From Novosphingobium sp. FKTRR1 (lineage in GTDB: Bacteria; Pseudomonadota; Alphaproteobacteria; Sphingomonadales; Sphingomonadaceae), in NCBI RefSeq assembly GCF_020404405.1, contig NZ_JAIZDA010000003.1, forward strand, positions 186,001-250,000: 64,000 nt of DNA. The letters are read 5' to 3'. Positions 1 through 10,457 of the stretch are shown piece by piece; the first letter of the stretch is position 1; the number at the start of each line of letters is the position of its first letter. The translations under genes were made by a program, and so were the position numbers. A model generated the notes under the pieces. The model was not told the origin of the DNA. It saw only the letters and a list, made by a program, of their open reading frames with translations, and did no database searches.

Positions 1-63
1 GGCTACCCCGCAGGGGCTGGAGTCAAAAGCCGTGGCCACGTGGAATTTGGCCACGCCGCCTAG
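1..63 (+). CDS. possible C-terminal tail of a gene entering from the left
   Basis: Frame 1 is open from the window edge to a TAG at 61-63, giving 20 residues that end in HVEFGHAA. So short a fragment cannot be assigned to a family, and another frame is also open here, so this may be non-coding. From 64 to 245 I see no gene; this stretch probably carries the promoter of the TPR-sulfotransferase. Confidence 0.2.
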   Translation, partial: GYPAGAGVKSRGHVEFGHAA

Positions 64-245
64 GCGTCCTCAGGAGCGGCTCTCAGCAGGGTTGGGAATG
101 CCCTGTTGCAGCAGCACACTGCAGCCTTGAACAATGTCTGTCTCGACGCCGCGGGCATCAGTCTTGGTTGGTGTGGGTGTGGCCATTGCACCGTTTCGAA
201 CCCAACTCCGCGTCGCTTTTCGTTTTGTCGAGGTATGCAAAGCGC

Positions 246-2492
246 ATGAGCACGAACGGAATGACGATCGAACAGGCGTTGGCTAAGGCCCATGCCCATT
301 GGAACGCGGGACAGGCCGATCAGGCCGAAGTGCTGTGCCAGCATGTACTGGCCCAGTGGCCCGGGCAGTCGGACGCGCTGCATCTGATGGGACTGATGGC
401 GCACGCATTCGGGAATCTCGATATCGCGATCGATCATTTGCGCCGGGCTTGTCAGGCACCGCGCGTACAGGCGGTTTATCTCAGCAATCTGGGCGAAATG
501 TGCCGCCAGAGAGGCTTGTTGGCAGAGGCGGAGGAGGCGGCGCGACGTGCCGTGAAGATGGACAACACGCTGGTTGCCGCGTGGAACAATCTGGGCATCA
601 TCCTGCAGGAAGCGGGCAAATTGGACGACAGCCTCGCCTGTCTCGAGCGCGTCCTTGCCCTGCAGCCGGCTTATCCCGAAGCTCATAACAATCTGGGCAA
701 TACGCTCAAGCGACTGGGGCGTCTGGAGCAGGCGCGCCAGAACTATGAAAAAGCGCTCGAAATTGCGCCCAATTATGCCGAAGCGTTGAGTAACTTGTCC
801 AACCTGCTCAACGATCTTGGCCAACCGGGCGACGCATTGAAACTGGCGCGCAAGGCGATTGCGGTGAACCCGCGCCTGTCCGACGCCTATATCAATGCAG
901 CAGCGGTTGAAGTCGGCCGCAACAATCACGGCGAAGCGCTGCGCTGGATGGATGCGCTGTTGGCTTATGCGCCGCTTCATGTCGGCGGCTTGGGGGTCAG
1001 GGCGACCGCGCTGCGCCATCTGGGGCGGTTGGACGAAGCGCTTGCCGACGCGCGGCGGGCGGTGGCAACCGCGCCAGAAGATGGTGAGGCGCAGAACGTC
1101 CTTGGCGAAATCCTGCAAGCGCAGAACAACACCGCCGATGCACTGGCAGCGTTTGAGCGTGCGGCAAGATCGATCGGATTTGCGTCGGAAAAGGCGATGG
1201 TCAATCGCGGCATAGCGTTGATGGAGTGCGGCGAGAGTGATGCGGCCGAGGCCGCTTTCGAACAGGTGCTGGCGCAGTATCCGCGGTCTGCAGCAGCCTG
1301 GTTCAACTTGTCCGACATGCGGCGGTGCAAGCCTGATGATCCGGCCATCGCTGCGATGGAAGCGCTGGTTGCCTCCGATGGCCTGCATAGCAAGGCTGAC
1401 CGCACCGCCCTGCACTTCGCGCTGGGCAAAGCTTGGCTTGATGCGGGGGACGCGGATCGGGGCTTTGCCCATCTGCACGAAGGCAATCGTCTGAAGCGCG
1501 CCACGTTCACTTACGATCCGGTTGCGACCGATCGTTGGCTGTCCGAAATCATTTCGGCCTTTCCGGCCGAACGCATTCAGGCACCGACCGTTGCCGTTGG
1601 GGGAAGCGAGCAGGCGGTCTTTGTCATAGGGGTGCCTCGATCGGGAACCACGCTGATCGAACAGATCATGGCATCGCACCCGTCGGTTTGCGGGGCCGGT
1701 GAGTTGTCGATTCTGCAGACTCTGGTGAACGAGGCGGGGCCCTATCCGGCAATTGCTGCTAAGCTGGACGCAGCGCAACAAGCCGTGCTGGGTCAACGCT
1801 ACCTTGAAAAGATCGTACCATTGGCAGGGCGGCACAATCGGCTCATCGACAAGATGCCGTCCAACTTTTTGTTTGCCGGCCTGATCAACCGGATATTGCC
1901 TGATGCCCGGATCATCCACGTTCGTCGCGATCCGGTCGATACGTGTTTATCGTGCTATACCAAGCTGTTCACGCGCGAGCAGTTGTTCAGTTACGATCTG
2001 ATCGAACTTGGCCTGTTCTATCGCAGCTATGAACGTCTGATGGAGCATTGGCGCAAGGTGCTTCCGCCAGACCGCTTCATCGAGGTGCGGTACGAAGATG
2101 TTGTTCATGATATTGAGGCTGAAAGTAAGCGCCTGATCGCGTTTTGCGGTCTCGACTGGGATGCAAACTGCCTCGATTTTCATCGAACGGCCCGCATTGT
2201 CCGCACTGCAAGCATCAACCAGGTGCGACAACCGCTGCATGACAACAGCGTCGGCCGTTGGCGGAAGTATGCCAATCATCTGGCGCCCTTGTTGGCAGCG
2301 CTGGGTGTTGAAGGTGACAGTGCCATTGCGAATGGTGCGGTTCGAACGGCGCAGGCTTTGGGGCCAGTCCCCCTTTCGGCTTCTGGCCTGGCTTCTGGCC
2401 CGGTCCCTGTCGCTGATCCGGTTGTGCATGCTTCACGCAAGGCGCGGGCCAAGCCTACCGCCAAGCGGGGCGCGATGGCGTCCCTCATTTGA
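246..2492 (+). CDS. TPR-repeat sulfotransferase family protein
   Basis: A 748-residue cytoplasmic protein. The N-terminal ~430 residues are tandem tetratricopeptide repeats (AWNNLGIILQEAGKLDDSL and AHNNLGNTLKRLGRLEQA are typical units). The C-terminal ~280 residues form a sulfotransferase domain with the PAPS 5'-phosphosulfate loop VIGVPRSGTTLIEQI and the downstream 3'-phosphate segment IIHVRRDPVDTCLSCY. TPR-sulfotransferase fusions of this kind usually modify proteins or glycans; the acceptor is unknown. The ATG at 246 follows a weak AGGT. An upstream in-frame ATG at 168 would add 26 residues that do not look like TPR. The next gene starts 11 bases after the stop, or overlaps it if a TTG start is used, so the two are probably co-transcribed and may act in one glycosylation or secretion-associated pathway. 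Confidence 0.85.
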   Translation: MSTNGMTIEQALAKAHAHWNAGQADQAEVLCQHVLAQWPGQSDALHLMGLMAHAFGNLDIAIDHLRRACQAPRVQAVYLSNLGEMCRQRGLLAEAEEAARRAVKMDNTLVAAWNNLGIILQEAGKLDDSLACLERVLALQPAYPEAHNNLGNTLKRLGRLEQARQNYEKALEIAPNYAEALSNLSNLLNDLGQPGDALKLARKAIAVNPRLSDAYINAAAVEVGRNNHGEALRWMDALLAYAPLHVGGLGVRATALRHLGRLDEALADARRAVATAPEDGEAQNVLGEILQAQNNTADALAAFERAARSIGFASEKAMVNRGIALMECGESDAAEAAFEQVLAQYPRSAAAWFNLSDMRRCKPDDPAIAAMEALVASDGLHSKADRTALHFALGKAWLDAGDADRGFAHLHEGNRLKRATFTYDPVATDRWLSEIISAFPAERIQAPTVAVGGSEQAVFVIGVPRSGTTLIEQIMASHPSVCGAGELSILQTLVNEAGPYPAIAAKLDAAQQAVLGQRYLEKIVPLAGRHNRLIDKMPSNFLFAGLINRILPDARIIHVRRDPVDTCLSCYTKLFTREQLFSYDLIELGLFYRSYERLMEHWRKVLPPDRFIEVRYEDVVHDIEAESKRLIAFCGLDWDANCLDFHRTARIVRTASINQVRQPLHDNSVGRWRKYANHLAPLLAALGVEGDSAIANGAVRTAQALGPVPLSASGLASGPVPVADPVVHASRKARAKPTAKRGAMASLI

Positions 2493-2503
2493 GCAGTGCC
2501 ACC

Positions 2504-3676
2504 ATGGATGTGCAGGCGGTTGAGGCGCAGATCCGCCCTTTGCTGATCGCAGGACGCGGCAGGGAAGCGGAAGCCTTGCTTCGGCCCATGCTTGCCAGCG
2601 GTACGGGCCCGGTGACCTTGTGGGCGTTGCTAGCGCAGGCTTTGCGGGTTCAGGGCAGACTGCAGGAGGCCCGCCCGATCCAGCAGATGCTTGTCGATGC
2701 CTTGCCCGGGCATCTCCCCAGCCGTTTCGACCTTTCCGAAACGCTGCTGCTTTTGGGTGCGTTCGATGCCGGCTGGCGCGAATACAGCCATCGCTACAGC
2801 TTGGCGCATACCTCGCGGATCGAGCGCAAGGTTCAGCGACCGCGGTGGGATGGCCGCCCGATTCCGGGGCAGACCCTGCTGATCCATGACGAGCAAGGTT
2901 ACGGCGACACGTTCCAGTTCATGCGCATGGTGGCGTGGGCAAAGGAACGCAGCCAGGCAACCGTGGTGCTTGAGATCAACCATGAGACGGCGAGCCTCGC
3001 ACGGCGCATGGGCGGGTTCGATGCCATCACGCTTCGCGGGGAACTCCCCCCCCATTTTGACGTGCATTGCGAGATGATGAGCCTGCCCATGGCAATGGGA
3101 CTGCAATTGCGCGATCTTCCCGGCGAACCGATGCCATACTTGTCAGCCTTGCCCGATCGGCGTGCGCAATGGGCGGAAAGGCTCGGTGCGTATCAGGGCG
3201 CGCAGCCGGGATTGAAGGTGGCATTTCTGTGGGCCGGGCGGCCGACCCATTTCAACGACGCCAATCGCTCGATGACCCTCGGTCAACTGGCCCCATTGGC
3301 GCAAGACGGTGTCACGTTCTTTTCGATCCAGAAGGGGCCAACCGAGGGGCAGGCGTTGACTCCTCCAAAGAACATGAATGTCGTGAGCCTCAGCCCGGAC
3401 ATTCGCGATTTCGAGGATACGGCGGCGATATTATCCGAGGTCGATCTGCTGATCTCCATCGATAGTTCGCCGGTGCATCTGGCGGGTGCGCTCGGCTGCC
3501 CGGCTTGGGTCATGCTGCCCTTGCTGCCGGATTGGCGCTGGCTGCTGGAGCGCGAGGACACACCGTGGTATCCTTCGGTGCGCTTGTTCCGGCAGCGCGA
3601 ATGGGGGCGGTGGGATCAAGTGATCGAAAGCGTCGCACAGGCATTGGCCGAGCGTGTCCGGCAAAAGTTTGCCTGA
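2504..3676 (+). CDS. TPR-containing GT9/ADP-heptosyltransferase-like glycosyltransferase
   Basis: About 390 residues. The N-terminus (about 1-90) carries two degenerate TPR-like helices. The remainder matches the GT-B fold domain found at the C-end of many TPR glycosyltransferases: LLIHDEQGYGDTFQFMRM, VAFLWAGRPTHFNDANRS and the nucleotide-sugar-side segment LLISIDSSPVHLAGALGCP followed by WLLEREDTPWYPSVRLFRQ. A transferase role on protein or polysaccharide is expected from the family; donor and acceptor are not visible. The ATG at 2504 is preferred. A TTG at 2489 would overlap the preceding stop and add five residues. It pairs with the upstream TPR-sulfotransferase. Confidence 0.8.
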   Translation: MDVQAVEAQIRPLLIAGRGREAEALLRPMLASGTGPVTLWALLAQALRVQGRLQEARPIQQMLVDALPGHLPSRFDLSETLLLLGAFDAGWREYSHRYSLAHTSRIERKVQRPRWDGRPIPGQTLLIHDEQGYGDTFQFMRMVAWAKERSQATVVLEINHETASLARRMGGFDAITLRGELPPHFDVHCEMMSLPMAMGLQLRDLPGEPMPYLSALPDRRAQWAERLGAYQGAQPGLKVAFLWAGRPTHFNDANRSMTLGQLAPLAQDGVTFFSIQKGPTEGQALTPPKNMNVVSLSPDIRDFEDTAAILSEVDLLISIDSSPVHLAGALGCPAWVMLPLLPDWRWLLEREDTPWYPSVRLFRQREWGRWDQVIESVAQALAERVRQKFA

Positions 3677-3931
3677 TGCCGCGCTGACATTGCGGCTTCG
3701 GCAACCCCGCTGGGCCCAGCCGACAGTCGCCGGGTGCAGAAGGCGGGCATGCCAGCGTCAGTTTGCGTTGCGCTGATGGCGAAGGACTGGATTTCTTCTT
3801 CTCGGACGCAGGGTTCGAGACCTCAGGTCTGACGCCCGCGAAACCGTCGAAGCTGCCGCTTACACATGGTGTATCCCACGCGAACCGACATGAATTCGAG
3901 CCATTCGCGGTAGCGCATAAGACGAACTGCT

Positions 3932-4696
3932 TCAGGCGTGCTTCTCTGCAAGGGTATGTGCAACGATGGCATTGGCATGGCCGTGGCCCAGGCCATGCTG
4001 ATCCTTCAACATGGCGACAAGCTCCATGTGCCGCGCCGGGAGCGCCGCAAGAACCAGTTCCTTCCAGTGGGAAATCGGGCGGCCGTATTTCTTCTCGATC
4101 GAAGGAAAGTAGGCTGCCGGACCTGTGATCTTGCCATCGCTCATAGCTGTGAATTGATCCAGAGATCGCCCGCATTTGTCAACGAGGTCGAGCGAAAGTT
4201 CCGATCGATTGCCAAGGTTTGCCGGGCTGGTCCAGTTGCTCGGATCGATGGTCTGTGCGCCTTCGACCACGCCGCCTCGCAGGCAAAGCATGGTGATCGA
4301 TGAAGCACCCGGCCAGATGTTTTGCTGGTTCCCGCGAAAGTTGGCGGCGGAAAACAGCCGTGGCAGATGCCAGAACAGGCAATAGTCGTGATCGGCAATG
4401 CGCGAGATGACGTTTTGCTGATTGGCGGCGCGGACGTTCTCGACATAGATGATCGGCCTGCAGCGATCGATCTTGTCAGCCGCGCCGCGCAGAACGGCAG
4501 ATTCAATACCCTCGACATCGATTTTGAGCAGGCCGCATGACGCCAGATTCAGCGCGTCAAGCGGGCGAACACGGACAATTTTGCCCTTGCCGCTGCGGTT
4601 CAGCGAGACGCTGCCGCAATTGCCCGAAGCGGCATAGTCGATCGGCAGCACGGTCGCTTCGCCTTCGACTTCGCCGCAGATCGGACTGCCCGCAGA
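3932..4696 (-). pseudogene. 5'-truncated FkbM-type methyltransferase fused to a DUF4287 domain
   Basis: The open frame runs from about 4696 to a TGA at 3932-3934; the only plausible start is a GTG at 4651. The first ~100 residues are the C-terminal half of an FkbM SAM-dependent methyltransferase (VRPLDALNLASCGLLKIDVE and then GIESAVLRGAADKI). Homologous sequence (GEVEGEATVLPIDYAASGN) continues upstream of the GTG until a stop at 4697-4699. The N-terminal SAM-binding motif I (normally a VxDxGAxxG-like stretch) is absent. The last ~55 residues form a DUF4287-like domain ending HGLGHGHANAIVAHTLAEK. The gene therefore looks beheaded by a rearrangement whose edge lies near 4690-4750, directly against the SDR gene. 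An independent short protein translated from the GTG cannot be excluded. The 255 bases between 3677 and 3931 show no gene. Confidence 0.65.
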
Positions 4697-4750
4697 TCAT
4701 CAGGCGGATGACTGTGCCTCGCGACGGCCTGCCGGCGCTGCCTGCCAGGT

Positions 4751-5599
4751 TCAACCGGGGGTGGGAAGTTTGCCTGCGCGCATCGCGGCAATGACGCCGC
4801 CGTCGATCAACAAGTCGCTGCCGGTGATGAAGCCCGCGTCGGGCCCCAAAAGAAAGGCCGCTGCGGCAGCGACTTCTTCGGGGGGCGCCATGCGTCTGGA
4901 TGGCGATGCTGCCACCATCGCTTCATACATCCCGCCGATTTCGGATTCCAGTTCGTGGCGGGCCAGTGGAGTCACGATGATGCCGGGGCTGATGGAGTTG
5001 ACCCGAGCACCGCGCTCCCCCCAGTTCATCGCTTCGGCCTGGACGCGCAGCATGTTGCCGCGTTTGGCCAGCATGTAGGCAACCAGCGTGTTCGGCACGG
5101 CGTCGCCGTTGAGGAACGGCAATGCCAGCAGTTCGTCAGCCGGGGTATGGGCCAGCGCTTTGTCCTGTCCGGGCGGCAGCGCAGGCATCATGTGCCCGGC
5201 CATGCTGGAAATGATGAGGCCTGATCCACCATGTGCGATCACGTTGCCAAATTCCTCGAACACCAGCGCGGCGCCATAGAGGTCGACGGCGAGCACCCGG
5301 TCGACCGGCGCCATGTTGGGTGAAAGCCCTGCGGTATTGATGACCTGCATCACCCTACCCAGCGAGGCGGCCGTTTCGGCCAGCGCCTTGACCGATTGGC
5401 GCGAGGTCACGTCTACCACTTGCGCTTCGACGCGATAGCTGGCGCTACGCAAGTCGGTGGCGGCAGCCTCAAGTTGTGGCGCATTGATATCGGCCAGCAA
5501 CAGCGTCTTGCCGATGGCCTGACGGCGCGCAATGGCCAAGCCGATCCCGCCTGCACCGATGACGACGATCACTTCTGCAACGGGGAAATTCTTGCTCAC
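4751..5599 (-). CDS. short-chain dehydrogenase/reductase (SDR)
   Basis: 282 residues. It is an NAD(P)(H)-dependent Rossmann enzyme with the cofactor loop VIGAGGIGLAIARR near the N-terminus, catalytic YMLAK (Y-x3-K), the ISPGI segment after the active site, and the C-terminal SDR signature FITGSDLLIDGG. The start chosen is a GTG at 5599 because GGAGGAG lies 6-13 bases upstream; a longer frame to 5698 has no such site. It is clearly paralogous to the SDR at 7083-7919 (shared ILAVDLYG-like, SPGI and ITGSD-LIDGG blocks). The pair points outward on either side of the aldo-keto reductase. Likely role: oxidation or reduction of an alcohol or ketone intermediate of the catabolic pathway. Substrate unknown. 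Confidence 0.85.
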   Translation of the reverse strand: MSKNFPVAEVIVVIGAGGIGLAIARRQAIGKTLLLADINAPQLEAAATDLRSASYRVEAQVVDVTSRQSVKALAETAASLGRVMQVINTAGLSPNMAPVDRVLAVDLYGAALVFEEFGNVIAHGGSGLIISSMAGHMMPALPPGQDKALAHTPADELLALPFLNGDAVPNTLVAYMLAKRGNMLRVQAEAMNWGERGARVNSISPGIIVTPLARHELESEIGGMYEAMVAASPSRRMAPPEEVAAAAAFLLGPDAGFITGSDLLIDGGVIAAMRAGKLPTPG

Positions 5600-7050
<1,451 letters not shown>

Positions 7051-7082
7051 TCCGCTCAGCCTCCAACGCAGGAGTATTTGCC

Positions 7083-7919
7083 ATGAATGAGGTGGTTGTT
7101 CTTATCGGTGCCGGCTCCATCGGCTTGGCCATTACGCGCCGCGTCAGCGCGGGTCGCAAGGTGCTGATCGCGGATCTGCGGCAGGAAAGCGTAGACGCTG
7201 CCGCTCTGGTGTTGCGCGATGCCGGATTCGCGGTCGAAACCGCCTTGGTCGACATCACATCCCGAACAGCGGTCGAAGCGCTGGCGCAGCGGGCATCGGC
7301 GATGGGCGCGGTGATGGCGCTGGTCCATGCGGCCGGGGTATCGCCATCGCAGGCACCGGTTGCCACCATCCTTGCGGTCGATCTGTATGGCACAGCGCTG
7401 GTTCTGGAAGCTTTTGGCGCGATCATGGCGCCCGGCGGGGCCGGTGTGGTGATCTCCTCGCAATCAGGGTACCGCATGCCCGCGCTGACCATCGAGGAAG
7501 ATCGTCTGCTGGCCACCACTCCGGCAGAAGATCTGCTGGCCTTGCCAATATTGGCCTCCGAGCGGATCACCGACACGCTGCACGCCTATCAGATGTCCAA
7601 GCGGGCCAATGGCCTGCGAGTCAAGGCCGAAGCAGTCCGCTGGGCCGAGCGCAGCGCGCGCGTCAACGCGATCTCGCCCGGCATCGTCATCACGCCGCTG
7701 GCCAACGATGAACTCAACGGGCCGCGCGGTGCCGGGTATCGTCAGATGCTGGAGCGCTCTCCTGCGGGGCGTGCGGGAACGCCCGATGAAATCGGCGCGC
7801 TCGCCGCGTTCGTGCTGGGGCGCGAAGGTGCTTTCATCACCGGCAGTGACATCCTGATCGACGGAGGCGTCACGGCCTCGTGGTACTATGGTCCTTTGGC
7901 GCCGGAAAAGAACGCATAA
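7083..7919 (+). CDS. short-chain dehydrogenase/reductase (SDR), paralogue of 4751-5599
   Basis: 278 residues. Cofactor loop VLIGAGSIGLAITRR at the N-terminus, catalytic YQMSK, the ISPGIVITPLA segment and the terminal FITGSDILIDGG. A good ribosome site (CAGGAG, 8 bp before the ATG) supports the start. It follows the aldo-keto reductase by 32 bp in the same direction. Residue identity to the SDR at 4751-5599 is visible over the whole length, implying duplication and inversion around the reductase gene. The usual asparagine after strand 4 (NNAG) is replaced by HAAG here and by NTAG in the paralogue, so the pair forms its own subgroup. Substrate unknown. Confidence 0.87.
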   Translation: MNEVVVLIGAGSIGLAITRRVSAGRKVLIADLRQESVDAAALVLRDAGFAVETALVDITSRTAVEALAQRASAMGAVMALVHAAGVSPSQAPVATILAVDLYGTALVLEAFGAIMAPGGAGVVISSQSGYRMPALTIEEDRLLATTPAEDLLALPILASERITDTLHAYQMSKRANGLRVKAEAVRWAERSARVNAISPGIVITPLANDELNGPRGAGYRQMLERSPAGRAGTPDEIGALAAFVLGREGAFITGSDILIDGGVTASWYYGPLAPEKNA

Positions 7920-7971
7920 GCCTGGGCTGTTGCTCGCGCAGGTCGAGCCGGATGACAGTACGAAGGCCCGA

Positions 7972-9546
7972 TCAGGTGGCAGATGCCGGCTCCTGCGCCA
8001 GTTGCGCGCGCAGCGCCGCTTTCGCCACCTTTTCGAGCGTGGAGCGGGGCAGGCTGTCGACCAGCCGGATGGCGCGCGGTTGCTTGAAGCCGGCCAGTTG
8101 TTGCGTACAGGCGGCCTGAATGCGACCGACCAGTTGCGCATCATCGGCATCGGCCGGGATGACGAAGGCTACCGGCACTTCATCGAGCATGGGATGCGAT
8201 TGTCCCACCACTGCCACTTCGGTAACGCCGGGGACCAACTGGATCACGCGTTCGATCTCGGACGCGGCGACGTTCTCTCCGCCGACCTTGAGCATGTCCT
8301 TGTCGCGGTCGGCAAAGTACAGGAAGCCATCGGCCCCGCGCGTCACGCGGTCCCCGGTGATGAACAGGCCATCGTCGCGGAAGGCGGCGGCGCTCGCCTC
8401 GGGGTTGTCGGCGTATTCAAGGAACAGCGACACGCCGCGCCGTCCGCGCACCAGCAGATTACCGGTTTCGCCGGGGCCGACCGGATTGCCCTGATCGTCC
8501 AGCACGTGGATTTCATAGCCGGGCGAGGGCCGTCCCATCGCCATCGGGGCATTGGCGTGATGGGTGGTGCCCACGGTGCCGTGGGTGATCGTCTCGGTCA
8601 TGCCCCACCAGCCGATGGTGGTCACTCCGAAGTGTGCATCCCACGGTGCATCGCAGATGGCATTGCCCCAGAAGCGGTAATGGTGCTTGTCCGGCAGGGG
8701 CTGGTCGAGCAGCGCCTTGGCGCAGAACGGGACCATCGAAGTCCACGTCACCCGGTGCCGCAGCGAGATCGGCCAGAACCGCGATGCCGAGAACCGGGGC
8801 ACCAGTACCACGCTGGCCCCCGCCCACAGCGCCGCAAGCACCGAATAGACCTGCGCATTGGTGTGAAACAGCGGCAGGTGCACCAGATGCACGTCCTCGG
8901 GTCGCAGATCCTCGTGGCTGGCGCTCATCCGCGCGCCCCACAGGGCATTGGCATGAGTCCACAGCACGGCCTTGGGGCGCGAGGTCGTGCCAGAGGTGTA
9001 CTGGATGCCGAAGTGTGCCCACGGATCATGGGGCCGCGCGGGCAAAGTCGCGGGATTGCCGTCGATCGCGGCAAATGGTTCAAACCCCGACGTGTCGGAC
9101 GTCGCGGGCTCGCCGTTGTCATCGGGCGTGACCGTACGCCAGCCGATGCCCGGCGTCGCGGCGGCGACCAGCGCGGCAAAGCGGGGCTGGGTAATGGCGC
9201 CCACCGCCCGGCTATGCGCGGCGAAATAGGCCAGTTCGTCGGCCGCGGAACGGGCGTTGGTGGTGACCGGCACGGCACCTGAATAAGCGCATCCAAGCCA
9301 GGCGATCAGCATCTCGGGGCAGTTGTCGAGGTGGATCAGTACCCGCTCGCCAGGCGCGACACCGCGTGCGGCAATCCCTGCAGCAAAGCGCCGGACCTGA
9401 TCGACAAACTCGGTATAGCTCCATTGCGCGCCTGCGCCGTTAAGCGGCTCCCAGATCAGGAACGGATGATCGCCGCGCACGTGCGCTTGCCGATCGAGCA
9501 GCGAGCGAATGTCCATGCCGTCGAACGGGGTCAGCGGACGGGGCAT
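7972..9546 (-). CDS. AMP-dependent acyl-CoA synthetase/ligase
   Basis: About 524 residues of the ANL superfamily (CaiC/FadD-like). Visible motifs are the P-loop-like YTSGTTSRPKAVL (a Ser replaces the usual Gly in TGxPK), GWWGMTETITHGT, the hinge DRDKDMLKVGGENVAASEIE and, at the C-end, LPRSTLEKVAKAALR with the catalytic lysine kept although the usual TGKI is TLEK. It should activate a carboxylic acid pathway intermediate to its CoA thioester. The ATG at 9546 has AGGAG at a normal distance; an in-frame ATG at 9552 lies only 3 bp from it but overlaps the stop of the small upstream frame (ATGA). It is the last gene of a leftward group with the TetR gene. Confidence 0.87.
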   Translation of the reverse strand: MPRPLTPFDGMDIRSLLDRQAHVRGDHPFLIWEPLNGAGAQWSYTEFVDQVRRFAAGIAARGVAPGERVLIHLDNCPEMLIAWLGCAYSGAVPVTTNARSAADELAYFAAHSRAVGAITQPRFAALVAAATPGIGWRTVTPDDNGEPATSDTSGFEPFAAIDGNPATLPARPHDPWAHFGIQYTSGTTSRPKAVLWTHANALWGARMSASHEDLRPEDVHLVHLPLFHTNAQVYSVLAALWAGASVVLVPRFSASRFWPISLRHRVTWTSMVPFCAKALLDQPLPDKHHYRFWGNAICDAPWDAHFGVTTIGWWGMTETITHGTVGTTHHANAPMAMGRPSPGYEIHVLDDQGNPVGPGETGNLLVRGRRGVSLFLEYADNPEASAAAFRDDGLFITGDRVTRGADGFLYFADRDKDMLKVGGENVAASEIERVIQLVPGVTEVAVVGQSHPMLDEVPVAFVIPADADDAQLVGRIQAACTQQLAGFKQPRAIRLVDSLPRSTLEKVAKAALRAQLAQEPASAT

Positions 9547-9548
9547 GG

Positions 9549-9701
9549 TCATGCTCTCCTTTGGTCGATCACGAGGTTGGCCTGTGCGCCCAGATCGGGC
9601 ACGGTCGAAGGCTTGCGGATCGTGGCACCGATCCGTTCATCGATCCGTTTGGCCAGGCGCGGGCCGTCATTCGTGTCGTGGCGCAGGGATATGCGGGCCA
9701 T
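9549..9701 (-). CDS. small ORF (50 aa), unknown
   Basis: A 50-residue frame (begins MARISLRHDTND, ends VIDQRRA) starts at an ATG 6 bp after a strong GAGGAAG ribosome site. It ends in a TGA that overlaps the first candidate ATG of the acyl-CoA ligase in a 4-base ATGA junction. It sits 39 bp downstream of the TetR gene in the same direction. The ribosome site and translational coupling suggest real translation. It may be a leader peptide or the remnant of a longer gene. No family is recognised. Confidence 0.45.
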   Translation of the reverse strand: MARISLRHDTNDGPRLAKRIDERIGATIRKPSTVPDLGAQANLVIDQRRA

Positions 9702-9740
9702 CAAGCTTCCTCTGTTCTGGTTCTCGCCGGTTTACGCGAT

Positions 9741-10457
9741 TTATGAGCTTACGACGTAATCGGCAGTGGACAGCGCCCGGTCAAGCCGTGCCGCCAGCGT
9801 CGCTGGTGCGGTAAGGCTGGCGATGGCCTCCGGAGCCGCGCCAAGTCCACGCAGCGCCTGACGCATCATGTCGGCCAGAACGCGAAGGCTAACGCTAACG
9901 CGAAGGCTGGCGGGGCCGTCATCGGGCATCGTCACCAGCGCGCTCATCACGGTGTGGCAACAACCCAGCCAGAACAGCACGCCCGATGCCTCATTGGCCG
10001 GGGCGATGAGGCCCTGTTTCCACGATGCGCGCAAATCGGCGATGACCCCGCGATTGAGCGGGTGGTCCTGCATCGTCTGGCTGCTGGCGTTGCGCGCCAT
10101 GATCGTCGTGCGGCGCGGCTCGCCCAGCGCAAAGGCTGCAGCCACGATCATTCCTCCGCTCAGCCGCACAAGCGCCGCTTCCTCCCCCGCGTTGAAGCGT
10201 TCGACGCGGGCTTCCAGTTCCGCGCGAATGTCTTCGGCAATGGCGGCGGCAAAGGCGTGCTTGTCGGCAAAGTGGTTGAAGAACGACCCCTTCGCCACGC
10301 CCGCTGCACCGACCAGTTCGTCAACCGCGATGGCATCGACCGGCCGCTCTGCCAGCAAGTGCAGGCCGGCATCCAGCAAGGCCGTGCGTGTGCGCAAGGC
10401 CCGGCTGGACGGTACGGAGGTGGGGCGCGCAATGTCATTTTCTCTCGACTTGACCAT
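9741..10457 (-). CDS. TetR-family transcriptional regulator
   Basis: 238 residues. The N-terminal DNA-binding domain has the TetR helix-turn-helix VDELVGAAGVAKGSFFNHFA followed by DKHAFAAAI. The larger C-terminal ligand domain is divergent, as usual. The start ATG at 10457 lies inside the first of two palindromic operators (10450-10491), which indicates autorepression and control of the divergent dioxygenase operon starting at 10551. Near the C-end the protein contains a local duplication (SLRVSVSLRV, from a repeated AACGCGAAGGCT at about 9896-9925). The inducer is probably an intermediate of the adjacent pathway. Confidence 0.88.
   Translation of the reverse strand: MVKSRENDIARPTSVPSSRALRTRTALLDAGLHLLAERPVDAIAVDELVGAAGVAKGSFFNHFADKHAFAAAIAEDIRAELEARVERFNAGEEAALVRLSGGMIVAAAFALGEPRRTTIMARNASSQTMQDHPLNRGVIADLRASWKQGLIAPANEASGVLFWLGCCHTVMSALVTMPDDGPASLRVSVSLRVLADMMRQALRGLGAAPEAIASLTAPATLAARLDRALSTADYVVSS

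Noticed and set aside
60..1919. 619-residue open frame on the minus strand
   Set aside because: Antisense to the TPR-sulfotransferase, which has clear domain motifs; the minus-strand product is Arg/His/Gln-rich without recognisable motifs, a typical high-GC shadow.
3677..3931. minus-strand frame 3510-4175 as a gene in the gap after the glycosyltransferase
   Set aside because: It overlaps the glycosyltransferase and the FkbM/DUF4287 remnant and has no recognisable domain; the gap itself shows no supported feature.
7888..9282. 464-residue open frame on the plus strand
   Set aside because: Antisense to the acyl-CoA ligase with all ANL motifs; no domain visible in this frame.
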